A stretch of 64,000 nt of DNA from Phalacrocorax aristotelis (Eukaryota; Chordata; Aves; Suliformes; Phalacrocoracidae), in NCBI RefSeq assembly GCF_949628215.1, contig NC_134288.1:11105682-11169681 (forward strand), written 5' to 3'. The notes beneath the pieces were generated by a model that saw nothing but the letters and a program-made list of their open reading frames with translations, had not been told where the DNA came from and made no database searches. The position numbers were made by a program, and so were the translations under genes. Below are positions 54,865 through 64,000 of this stretch, piece after piece (position 1 is the first letter of the stretch; the number at the start of each line of letters is the position of its first letter).

Positions 54865-55350
54865 ATGCCCCAGACCTGCCAGCCACCGTACAAACAGCGC
54901 TGTCTGCCTCCCATAGCATTTTTCTGCTTTCCTGTGCCATTTCAGGTGCCCTGTGCCCTGCACTCCTGCTCTCCACCAGCCAGTCCAACCCACTCCTACA
55001 GGGCTCAGAAACAGCAGCCACGAGACCCCACGATGCTCTGCCTCCTCTCACACCTCCTGAACCACTCCCTGTCCCAGGACGACTGTACTTCTGCCTGTAT
55101 TGAACCCTCTGCACTGACTGTCTATGAGCCCCTCAACCATTTGCCTCTGGGGATGAGCTTTGCCCTCTTTGATGGTGACAGACCAGCAGTCTGCCGAGAT
55201 GCCACTTTCTTCCTTGATCCCCAGGAAATGGAGAATATTGAAGCTGCTTTAGTGCCACTGTTCTGCTCTTCTCTTCCACGTGATGCTGTTGTCATCTACC
55301 ACCCCTTGTCTGAAATGTCCCATGGGCACCCAACCAAAACAATTCATTAA
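54865..55350 (+). CDS. Unassigned Cys/Pro-rich open frame (uncertain)
   Basis: The frame is open from 54832 (TAA at 54829-54831 precedes it) to TAA at 55348-55350. The first ATG is at 54865, giving 161 residues. The start, MPQTCQPPYKQRCLPP, and a following PCALHSCSPP segment are Cys/Pro-rich. A later part (SFALFDGDRPAVCRDATFFL) looks globular. Possible acceptors (ctgcag at 54853-54858, tttcag at 54939-54944) lie at its left end and AATAAA follows 74 bases after the stop. I do not recognise the protein. The CMPQTC spacing is compatible with a scrambled VWC second exon, but this is weak. It could be a 3'UTR or chance. Confidence 0.25.
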   Translation: MPQTCQPPYKQRCLPPIAFFCFPVPFQVPCALHSCSPPASPTHSYRAQKQQPRDPTMLCLLSHLLNHSLSQDDCTSACIEPSALTVYEPLNHLPLGMSFALFDGDRPAVCRDATFFLDPQEMENIEAALVPLFCSSLPRDAVVIYHPLSEMSHGHPTKTIH

Positions 55351-55423
55351 GAGGCAAAACCTTTCTCAAAAGTACTGTGGTGTCAGGAAGCTTCTGGAGA
55401 AATCTAAAAAAAAAAATTATTTA

Positions 55424-55429
55424 AATAAA
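55424..55429 (+). promoter_or_regulatory. Candidate poly(A) signal
   Basis: AATAAA in a locally A-rich stretch, 74 bases past the unassigned open frame and 1.85 kb past the peroxidasin stop. Either transcript could use it. Confidence 0.35.
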
Positions 55430-57400
55430 CATGAAACCCAAAACAAACTCCCAGCCATCTTCTCATGCCAACAGAAAGAGCAAGAGGAACCTCCGGGCCC
55501 TGGCAAACACCGTTTGGGCTGGGCTTGCGGTCCCTGCCAGCAGCAGGGAGGTGAACCCAAGGCCTGGGGAAGTCTCCCGGCTGTTTGGGTGCTCCAGGAT
55601 GGGATGCCAGACACAGCACACCGCGGCTGCCCGCGATGCCAAGATCAGCTGCTGTACTTTGCCAGTCATTGGGTAACAAGTGGCACATCCTCTGTTACAT
55701 GACCCAGCGAGTGGCCTACCGTTACATGCCCAGAGCTCAAAACCATATTCCTCAACTTGACCCGCATTCTCCAACTTTCTGCCCCTTTAGGGGATTAATT
55801 GGATTTATGCTTCTCTTCCTTTTTTTCTTTTTTCCCCAAAAGGCTCTTTGCTGGAAGATGTATTTTGAGTGTAAACATAACAGGACCTGGAACAGAACCG
55901 CAAATAATGAGATGTAATGGGTGCTCTCATTAATGGAGGGGAGCTGCTGGTTTCTGTCAATTTGTACGGGAGAACACAATGTGCAGTATTTGACACATGG
56001 GTGAATGCAAAGTGCTGTTTGTGTTTATTGCTCCCAGGTGCTCTGCAACTGAGTCAGGACTATGTAGCCAGCTCTGCTGAACAGGTCTTCTGGTTTTGTT
56101 GCTCTTTGGAGGTGCTTTTTAGTGGTGCTAGAACTAAAGTCCCTGTGTATCCACTATAGCCCTAAATCTGTGGACAGATCAGTTTTTAATACATCCTTGT
56201 AAGCTGGTCACAGGGACTAAAGGGAAAATACTTGATCCATTAGATATCTGTGCCTTCCTTATCTTTCCTGTGCCCTCCCACATTCCTCCCCACTGTGCAA
56301 GGATCAGAAATTTTTGTGAACTTGCTTGTTCTCTTCTTTTCCCCCTATTTTTTTTTTAGGTGTGTTATAGTACCAAAGGGATTCAAAGCAGCAGGGATGC
56401 TCCTGGAATTTAATAGGAAAATAAAAAAGATACTAGAAAAAGGCTGTGATTTATCAGCTGTTTCCTGGCGTGGGACTCTGAGCTGTGCATGTGTGTCTTG
56501 TGCAGACACAGGTTTGCAGTGATGAGTGTGTGTTATGCATGTCTGGTAAGTTCAGCTCAGAGGCAGTATTTAGCCCTCAGGGATGCTTGTCATTTTGAAG
56601 TACTCTTTCATTTAGGTGCAAATCAAGATCCAAAGCCTTGCATGTTGTAAATCAGCTGCACTTGTCTATTGCTTGTACCACTAGAGAATCTAATCTGGCA
56701 AAGGTCAATAAAGGTAAAACAGCCTCCAGTCTCCTGCAAACCACAAGTTTACCAAGTCCTCATTCAAAACAGTAAGGCATAAATGTTCGGTGCTTGATCT
56801 AATCGGATAAGATCTAAATGCATAACGAAGCAGCCTGATTTCCTCCTGATGGAGCGTGATGTGAGAAGCAGACTTGTCATAAGTGCTGCAGAAGGACAGC
56901 GGAGGGGATGTCCCTTCCCCACGTGTTGCAAACCCTTCTGCAGTCCAGCCTCTGTTCCCTTCCCCATGCTGAAGTGGGAAAAACAGAGAACGTCCCTGCA
57001 TGCCACCACGAGCGAGGCTACCTGCTGGGCAGGCAGGGGAAGATCTGGGGGGAATTACCCATATATTCAGGTGCTACTTTGGGAAGCAGGGAGCAGAATA
57101 TTTTATTAAAGACTGCCTTTTATTCTAGTTCTTATCTGTGCAGCAATGCGTAGAGCACACTCACGGATCGCTGCATAATCCTGCCCTCTGCCCTGGGTTT
57201 CTCTGCCTGGGAGAGGGTGGTGAAAGAACTGACCCCCAAACCCAGATATCGAAATCCTGCTTTTGCAGGTTGATTGAGTGTCATGGGACACCCAGGACAC
57301 AGGACATGGCAAGCCTAGAGCTTGTTGACCCAGTCCAGTCAATGGGTCCAGTTTATTCTTCATGCACCATAGGCTGGCAGTGTGCAGCCTAGACCCCTAC

Positions 57401-57406
57401 AATAAA
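57401..57406 (+). promoter_or_regulatory. Candidate poly(A) signal
   Basis: AATAAAGTTTCC followed within 15 bases by a long T-rich tract, a good poly(A) signal context. It would end a + strand transcript before the SRMS promoter. Confidence 0.35.
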
Positions 57407-58426
57407 GTTTCCTTTTCCTTTTTTTTTAAAACAGCTTCTTTCAAAAATCAACTGCACACCAAAAATGAGCTGCCCAAACCAATTAAAAGCAGAGGAAGTT
57501 TGAAATAATGGGCTCAAGGCCAGGAGCGGAGTTGCCAGGCACAAAACTCCCACTAATTAGATGGAACAGTTAAGTGACAAAACCCAGATGGGGGGGGTAG
57601 GGGTGTAGCTCAGATTTCTCACTGGAGCAGATATCTTCGGGCACCTTAACGTGCACATGCAAGATGCGAGGTGGCAACCTCCATCCTTGGGCTGATGTTT
57701 GTGGTTGCTGGGGTTTGTCAGGGGGGTTGTAGCATGTCTGCGTCTGAGTGTGACCAGGACTGTGAGGAGCGTGGGTGTGCTGACGGCCGCAGGAGCCGGG
57801 CGTTGTGTGCCTGGACTCAGCTCTCTGTGCCACGCAGGCGCCTGGGTCTGATCCAGACCCTGCACCAGACAAGGACCTCCTAATGCTGAGGGGGACCCAT
57901 ACCTGCCAGAGGCTGAGCAAGCACCGGATCCTGGTGGATCTGGGACGTGGATTCCCTAGAGATCCACTGCAATGGGGAATTAATGGGAGAAGGTGAATAC
58001 TTTAGTGGGGTGACCCTGGGAGGTCATTGCAGACCAAAAGGAAAAGGATCTTGTGTTATAAACCTCACAATATCCACCCAGCAAATACCCAAACCACTTC
58101 AGATCTCTTCTAAGGCTATTTGCTTAATTCTGTTTTAACTCACACATTTGTGGATGCGATTATTTTCCTATGAAAAAAAAGAAAACAAAATCCCTCCCAC
58201 ACAAGTGAGATCAAGACTATTAACTGGAGTCAGCCACTTGTCACAAGAGCTGCTTGAAGAACACAGAGCTGTGTTTACCGGTGCTCTAGTAACAAGCAGA
58301 AGAGCGCACTTTAAAATAATAATTAAAAAAAATAAAAAGCCATTCTCCTTCTTCGAGAGCGGCAAGCCCAGCTCCAGCTGTGCCTGTCTCCCAGATGTGC
58401 CCGCGGGTCTGAGCGTGGGACTCCCG

Positions 58427-58460
58427 CCTGCAGACTCATCCCACCTGCAGACTCGTCCCA
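58427..58460. repeat. Two-copy tandem duplication, 17-base unit
   Basis: cctgcagactcatccca followed by a copy with one substitution, immediately upstream of the SRMS promoter motifs. Confidence 0.8.
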
Positions 58461-58471
58461 CCAGATGAACC

Positions 58472-58483
58472 AGTTTCACTTTC
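58472..58483 (+). promoter_or_regulatory. SRMS: ISRE-like element upstream of SRMS
   Basis: AGTTTCACTTTC matches the interferon-stimulated response element consensus (AGTTTCNNTTTC) at every defined base. It lies 181 bases before the SRMS ATG. Confidence 0.5.
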
Positions 58484-58489
58484 AGAAAT

Positions 58490-58496
58490 AGGAAGT
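58490..58496 (+). promoter_or_regulatory. SRMS: ETS-like site upstream of SRMS
   Basis: AGGAAGT core, six bases after the ISRE-like element, making a possible ETS-IRF composite. Short motif, so moderate chance of coincidence. Confidence 0.35.
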
Positions 58497-58544
58497 TCAC
58501 CGGGAAGGGCCGGGGAGAGCCCAGACGTGCGTGAGGGACGCGGG

Positions 58545-58624
58545 ATGGCAGCATGAGCCGCCCGACCGGCGGCGCGAACCCAGCATCGCCCCTTCCTCTG
58601 GCCTCAAGAAGCGCGGTGGCATAG
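58545..58624 (+). promoter_or_regulatory. SRMS: Two overlapping upstream ORFs in the SRMS leader
   Basis: A three-codon ORF (ATGGCAGCATGA, 58545-58556) overlaps the ATG of a 23-codon ORF (58553-58624, ending TAG), 28 bases before the main ATG. If the transcript starts upstream they would be expected to restrain or re-initiate translation. The transcription start is not known from sequence. Confidence 0.4.
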
Positions 58625-58652
58625 ACCACCGCACCCTCTGCATCCGCCGGGG

Positions 58653-59008
58653 ATGGAGCAGTTCGTCCGGAAGCGTTTGACCTTCCTGACATCCTTCTGG
58701 AACAAGCTCCGTCCCCGCTCCATGCCGGAGAGCTGCTCACTGGGGTATCTTGGTTCCGATTCTGTTTCGCTGCACTCGGAGCAGAACTCCATTTCCTTCA
58801 TCCCCAAGTCCTCTCTCTTTATCGCTTTATACGCTTTCACAGCCCGGAGCGCGGAGGAACTGAGCGTAAGTGCAGGGGACAAACTGCGTGTCCTCAGAGA
58901 AGAAGGAGAGTATGTCTTAGCCCGGCGCCTGCTGGGGGAGCCGGCCATGGGGTACGTTCCTGCTGCATACGTGGCCAACCTCAGCCAGGGCACCTCCGCT
59001 CACCGGCC
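58653..59008 (+). CDS. SRMS: SRMS exon 1: unique N-terminus and SH3
   Basis: 356 bases, 118 codons plus two bases. Unique region 1-55, then SH3. Donor gtaagt at 59009. Confidence 0.94.
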
Positions 59009-62000
59009 GTAAGTATCCCATGCTCTGGACCCCCAGGGCGGGTGGAGGCTGGACCAGGGTAGCATCTCCTTGCCCAGGGAAAGGCAGTGCTCGCATTCTG
59101 CTCCGGCAGGGAGCACGAGCTCCTTGCCCCCTGCTTTTGACACCAGCAGTGTTGGGATTGAGAGGGGACCTTCCCTCCCCTGAGCATCCCTGATGGGACG
59201 CTCCTGCAGCCCATAGTGGGGAGGAGGTACTCAGCACATCCTGGCTGGGGGATGCACTGGGGAGCAGAGATGCTGGTCCCCCTTCCCAGGCACATCACCC
59301 TCACGCAGGATGAAGTGGCTCCAGGCTGGGATGAGGTGCTGTGGTGTGCATGGGTGCAGCTACAGTGCTGAATAAATGGGCTCCTGCTTGTTCCAGTTCC
59401 TCCCCCTCTTGCCTTGCATTAAAGAGGAGGAGAGAGGAGCCGGAGACAATCTCCCCTTCCAAGATTCCTTCCTCCCATAAAGAGGGAGGGTAGAAGCTTG
59501 AGAACCTTCTGCCTGAGCCCTGACAGCTCCAAAAAGCCTGGGAGCACGGGGAGAAGCAGTTTGGGCTGGGACTTGCCAGGAAGCCTGGAGCCCTGTAGGG
59601 CCAAGCCATGCCACTGCTGCTGCTGTCCGGCTCCTGCTCATCCGGGGGAAAGGGCTCCCTCCTTGTCGCTGCCTCTCCCACCTGACATGGAGCTCTGGTT
59701 GATGTCTCAGCCCTGTCTCAGCTGGGGAAAGCCCAGGCTTATCATTGCATAAGGCAGCCTGGTCCCAACACGCCAGGCAAAGTGCCCTGAGAAACTGCTG
59801 CTCCCTCTGTGCCAGGCCCTGAGTCGTGCCGAGCAACAACGAGCGCACGGACGGGGCGGGTGTAACTGCCCTGCAGACACCTCTGGCACTCGCCCTGCGC
59901 TGCCTGGGAGCAGGGGTAAAGGGGGAGCCTGGGAAGGGGCCCCAAAGTGCAGGGGCAGCGATTGCGGCCAGAGGGATGGGAGAGACCCTCCCTTGCTCGC
60001 CTCCCTGCATGTGCTTTGGAGAAAGGCAAATCCAGCCTGGTTTGGACCACGCTGAGACCACACCAGCAAGGACCGCGGGGTCGGCTCGCTGCTTTAGTCC
60101 CATTGCACAGAACAGTTGGGCAGGCTACAGCTGAGTGTGTGTGTGTGTGTGTGTGTGCGCGCATAACCTGTGCGCAGCTCAAGCCCAGCCCCATCCCAAG
60201 GACGGAGGTGAGGGGGATGCCATGGTGTGGGATGGTGGCTGACAGCAAATGTGTGTGGCTTTGCAGCCAGAGCGAGCTGCAAGCGCACAGACTCTGTGGA
60301 GCCGCAGGTCGGAGCTGGGTGGTAATTTGTGCAGCTGTGTAACCCCCATCACATATAATTTTGGGCATGGCTTCTGAGACGCTGGTGATCCCAATTAATG
60401 ACGAAACCTTTAGCTTCTCACATCCCAGCTGTATTAGCCTGGATGAAGCAGCCTCTTCCCATGCTCCTGTGTGTCCCACTGAGTCGGGACCCAGCCAGCC
60501 AACCTGCCTCGGCTGGAGATTTGGTGATGAACCTTGGCGCCAGTCGGGCACAGAAGAGGGGTTTGCGTGGTTCCTCTCTCCTTGCTTAGTGCTGCTGAGG
60601 TCCCCAGCCAGCACTGCCATGTCTGGAGTAGCAGAGGACAACTCCCAGAGATGTTTTCATTGATGTAATTCGCTCATGGACTCTGAGAGCTGGTTGTGTC
60701 CATGAGCTGCAGGTCAAGAAGTGCAAAGTGATCCTGTGCCTGTAGCTGTTGCTCGTGTGGCAGGACATGTGGGTGCAACCCCACCAGAGCATCTTCCACA
60801 CAGCACGAGGTGGTTGGTGCTTTATTTACTGGAGGGTGTCAGCCCAGGTGCTCACCTCCCCACTGTGCTGAGCCAAGGGTTTAAAACTCCTGATTTTGGG
60901 ATGGAGCTGAGACCTGGCCAGGTGGATACAGCGCTGACCAGACACTGCTGGAGGAAGTGGTTTGCAGTCAGCAAGTTGCAATTAAATGCAACAAGTGCCT
61001 GCAAAAGCAATGCAATGAAGCAGCCCTGACGCAGGTTGGCAATGGTGTGCGTGGCAGCCGTGTTTACAAGCTCTGAGCCGTGGGCTGGCTACTGTGCCAC
61101 TCGCGTGGTGGCTGCCAGGGGTGAGCAAATGGTGGGAGGGAGCTGCTGCCCCTCCCTGGCTCAGAAGGAGCCCCTGGGGTGGATGCAGCCCCATCTGTGC
61201 ACTATCTCCCTGCACACACTAACTCCTCTCCTCTGCCCCCGCAGCTGGTACTTCAGTAAGATCAGCCGAAATGAAGCCGAGCAGCTCCTCCTCTCGCCTC
61301 CCAACCAGCATGGCTCCTTCCTTGTCCGGGACAGTGAGAGCAGCAAGGGCGAGTACTCTCTCTCAGGTAATTTTGTGGCAATTATCCAGAGAAAATGAGC
61401 ACAGGGAAAGGAACCAGGCTGTTGCTTAGGGGCAGCTCCTGGCTTGGTCAGCATGAGGTGAAAAACATGGAAATAGGTTTAAAGCGCTTTACAGCATCTT
61501 GTTAAAGTGAATTGCGTGCTTTCTAAAAGCATGCGGAAAGATAATAGATGCAGGTATGGATTGCTGAAATACTGTGGCAAAGGAAAGTACATTGCTTCTG
61601 TCTGGGGTATGAAAGCCATAAACAATTCACAGCAGCTTAATGATGGTTTTGTAGCACTAACTCCCAGGATTTCATTCCAGCAGCTTTTGTCATCTGAGGG
61701 TTGTCTAAAAATATGCCGCCACTCCAGGTCGCCAGGGCCTGGGCTGCTCCCACATACAGAAATCTGAATTCAGGGAGTTTCAGACCAGGCAGCACCGCTA
61801 TGATCTGGTCTGATCCACATAAAAACAACCATGAGAAATTCATGGCAAACCCCACATCCCGCCCATCACCTCCCCGGCATGCGCTGTGCCTGCAGGAGGT
61901 CCCGCTGTCACTGGTTTATCCACCTCGAGCAGCCACGAATGCTGCCGCTCTCTGGGCAGTTCGTTTGCCTGGGGAATTATCCTGCTAATAAAGCATCACG

Positions 62001-64000
62001 TCTCCGGTCCTAACAAGCCCCCTCACCTGCGCCCAGGAGTCTTCTGAGCCAGGAAGTGGGAGCAAAGGGGGCGATGGGGAGTGGGGTGTAATACCCCAGA
62101 GGAGAGCTGGGTTGCTTTAGGGTGAACTAATAGATCAGGTGCCTGGAAAGGAGAGAGGGTGAGAGTCAGCAGGGAGGTGGGAAGGAGCCGGCGGTTGCAC
62201 AAGCTGAGTTTTCCCCTGCCTGGGCTTCCCTGCAGTGCGCAACCACACGAAGGTCAGCCACTTCCGAATCTGCAAGACCCCTGGGGGCAGCCTCTACATA
62301 CAGAAGGGGCATCCCTTCCCTGACATGGAGGAGCTCCTCACCTTCTACACCGAGCACTGGAAGGTCATCCAGAGCCCCTTGCTGCAGCCCTGCAGCCCCG
62401 CGGTGCGTACGCCAATGGCGCGGCTCGGCCAAAGGCCCAAAGATGCCCACGATGGAAAAAAAGGAAAGAGAAATTAGGGAAAAATAGAAATAATTAGTCT
62501 ATCCATTTGGGATTTGACCTTTATTAAGCTAAATTTAAAATATACCATTAGGATAGCTGCCAGCATCACCTTTTATCAGCCATGTTAAGGTGGGGACATG
62601 GTGTTTGTATGTATTTTTGAGCAGCCAAAATGCACAGGCTTTTCTGAAATGTCTTCCCCACCACGTTGTTACAAATCCCTTCAGTACTGAATCTGGAAAT
62701 ACCTGCACTTCCAACTTTTTTCCTAGAGTATATTAAGACCACATTGCTTTTATATAGTTCTCACACCAATTAATGTGGCACTCGTAAATCAAATTAGACT
62801 ATTAATCCCAAATTGCCGACTCATTTCCTGATCAGAATTCCATCCACCGATTATGACTTAGAAATAACATTTAAACGTGAATAATTCGAGAGTGAAATTG
62901 AAAGGTGTAAGATAAAAGAAATGCTTAATGAGCTGAAGTCTAAATCAGCCATAATAGGCAATAATATTCATTTACTGATTTTTATTTATTGGTGGAAATG
63001 GAGAAAAGCCAGCTTTGAGGTCTGATGAGGAGTGAATTATGACTTGAATTCCTGATATTTCATGTAGTCTCCAAAAATGTCCCCCCTTGCATATGTTGGC
63101 TCCCAGCAGAGGTAACGCAGAGGATGCCCTACATGCTTTGTGCCCCCAAAGAACATTTAGAAGTAAAAGCAATGCACAGGCTGCAACACCAGTGCAAAGC
63201 AGGTGGTGGAGCACCATGTCCGCTCACTCCTCTGTGGCCACCAGGCCTTGGTGGGCACCAAGAGTTGGTTCAGGCTCCACCAGCAGGTCCTGCCTGTCCA
63301 GCTGGTCCAAGCATGCAATGCCCGTTTCACAGACCCCCCCTGAGAGGGACAGCTGGGAGCGCCCACGCTGGGAGTTCACCCTGCGGAGGAAGCTGGGCGA
63401 GGGCTACTTTGGAGAAGTGTGGGAAGGACTGTGGAGGAACACAGTGCCAGTGGCCATCAAGATCATAAAAGGTAGGTGGAGGAGCGGATGTTAATGGTGG
63501 CCTACTGGGTCTCTCGTTCACTGCCACATCGTTCACTGCTTTTTGTTTCCTACTCCTCTTGGTCACTGTGTCTGTCTTATCAAGCAAACTGTGGTAGGAC
63601 CTGGCAAGTAGCCACTGGACTACTTCTGTGTACCTACCTATGCTTGGGCTTCACCTTTATAAAATGGCTCTGTCCAGTGGGTTTGGGATGTCATGTTAAG
63701 CCAAGTCCAATGGGTTTGTGATAAGTCAAGTCCTGATGGTACTGTGATCCTGAAAATGGGATCCAAAGCCCCATGGAAAACATCTCTTAGGTGTGAGACA
63801 CAGGGTGTGCAGACGTGAACTTTGAGAGCAGGGGTGGGCTGTGAGGAGGAAAACGATTCTTATCCCAGTTGGAGGTGCCGAGCTCCCAACATCCACATGA
63901 GAAAGTAGCTCACAACGGCTGTGTTGGCTTTCTCCCCCAGCTGACATGAAGGCAGAAGACTTCACCAAGGAGATTCAGAACCTGAAGCGCCTGAGGCATG
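58653..64000 (+). CDS. SRMS: SRMS non-receptor tyrosine kinase, first five exons (3' partial)
   Basis: SRMS is a cytoplasmic Src-related kinase of the BRK/PTK6 group, named for lacking N-terminal myristoylation and the C-terminal regulatory tyrosine. Exons are 58653-59008, 61245-61366, 62236-62402, 63333-63471 and 63941-64000 (cut by the window edge), all GT-AG and in phase: 281 codons of roughly 490. The start [20 protein letters not shown] matches the family start and has no Gly2. SH3 spans about 56-110 (ALYAFTAR to GYVPAAYV). SH2 spans about 120-215, with the phosphotyrosine-binding Arg147 in FLVRDSES. The kinase domain begins near 230 with the G-loop [11 protein letters not shown] (237-247), catalytic Lys258 in VAIK, and an alpha-C segment [26 protein letters not shown] is an SRMS-type signature. 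The ATG has G at -3 and G at +4. The rest of the kinase lobe is outside the window. Confidence 0.95.
59009..61244 (+). other. SRMS: SRMS intron 1
   Basis: GC-rich, 2.2 kb. Contains a (GT)n(GC)n microsatellite at 60135-60162. Long minus-strand open frames here reflect GC richness and show no recognisable protein. Confidence 0.8.
60135..60162. repeat. (GT)n microsatellite with (GC)n end
   Basis: About eleven GT units followed by GCGCGC. Confidence 0.95.
61245..61366 (+). CDS. SRMS: SRMS exon 2: SH2, first half
   Basis: 122 bases. [20 protein letters not shown], then [18 protein letters not shown]. Acceptor ccgcag, donor gtaatt. Confidence 0.95.
61367..62235 (+). other. SRMS: SRMS intron 2
   Basis: 869 bases between the two SH2 exons. 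No feature recognised. Confidence 0.8.
62236..62402 (+). CDS. SRMS: SRMS exon 3: SH2, second half
   Basis: 167 bases. [20 protein letters not shown] then [20 protein letters not shown]. Acceptor ctgcag, donor gtgcgt, phase 0. Confidence 0.95.
62403..63332 (+). other. SRMS: SRMS intron 3 with an AT-rich block
   Basis: Positions about 62455-63060 are clearly more AT-rich than the rest of the SRMS locus and carry many TAAT/ATTA cores. It is complex sequence, not a simple repeat and not a CR1 that I can recognise. Confidence 0.6.
63333..63471 (+). CDS. SRMS: SRMS exon 4: SH2-kinase linker, G-loop and VAIK
   Basis: 139 bases. [20 protein letters not shown] then EVWEGLW and VPVAIKIIK. Acceptor ttcacag, donor gtaggt. 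Confidence 0.95.
63472..63940 (+). other. SRMS: SRMS intron 4
   Basis: 469 bases. No feature recognised. Confidence 0.8.
63941..64000 (+). CDS. SRMS: SRMS exon 5 (cut by window end): alpha-C region
   Basis: Acceptor cccccag. [20 protein letters not shown] runs to the last base. Confidence 0.93.

Larger units (their letters stand above)
53579..58470. other. Spacer between the peroxidasin stop and SRMS
   Basis: Contains the peroxidasin 3' end, an old CR1-like remnant, an unassigned open frame with AATAAA, and a second AATAAA at 57401. No VWC second exon with the expected cysteine pattern could be identified with confidence. Nothing recognisable between about 55450 and 57100 apart from homopolymer tracts. 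Confidence 0.6.

Noticed and set aside
58168-58740. 190-codon minus-strand open frame over the SRMS promoter
   Set aside because: Antisense to SRMS exon 1 and its GC-rich leader, with low-complexity composition. Nothing supports it as a gene.
59742-60641. 299-codon minus-strand open frame in SRMS intron 1
   Set aside because: It runs through the (GT)n repeat (giving a His-Thr run) in GC-rich sequence. No family resemblance and no exon signals.

Overview
The window is vertebrate genomic DNA, almost certainly from a bird. Three spliced genes lie on the + strand with GT-AG introns. There is one clear CR1 LINE 3' end, one clear antisense CR1 tail, and two older CR1-like remnants. I see no prokaryotic, viral or CRISPR features, no rRNA or tRNA genes, and no intact transposon genes.

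Layout. (1) 1-3655 holds the last three coding exons of PCMTD2, a protein-isoaspartate-methyltransferase-like SOCS-box protein. A possible long 3'UTR runs to about 7.1 kb and contains a CR1 insertion. (2) 10584-53578 holds a complete peroxidasin-family gene. It has 22 coding exons and a continuous reading phase across every junction, giving a predicted 1406-residue secreted protein. Its order is signal peptide, LRRNT, five LRRs, LRRCT, four Ig domains, haem peroxidase, furin-type site, coiled coil. All catalytic haem residues are present, but the C-terminal VWC module is decayed: its first exon survives as a frameshifted, cysteine-poor remnant that supplies the stop codon. (3) 53579-58652 is the spacer. 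It has an old CR1-like remnant, an unassigned Cys/Pro-rich open frame followed by AATAAA, a second AATAAA, and a probable SRMS promoter with ISRE-like and ETS-like sites and two small upstream ORFs. (4) 58653-64000 holds the first five exons of SRMS, a Src-related tyrosine kinase (SH3, SH2, start of the kinase domain). The gene runs off the right edge.

The most notable point is context. Mammalian PXDNL neighbours PCMTD1 and PXDN neighbours MYT1L, whereas this peroxidasin sits between PCMTD2 and SRMS, which in human are both on 20q13.33. This looks like a third, retained whole-genome-duplication copy, or a relocated PXDNL, that is catalytically intact but has lost its VWC tail. The three genes have unrelated jobs (protein repair/ubiquitin adaptor, extracellular-matrix peroxidase, cytoplasmic tyrosine kinase). 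They are neighbours by synteny and do not form a pathway.

Gene models come from reading splice sites and translating by eye. Family comparisons are from memory of human PCMTD2, PXDN, PXDNL and SRMS, with no database search.
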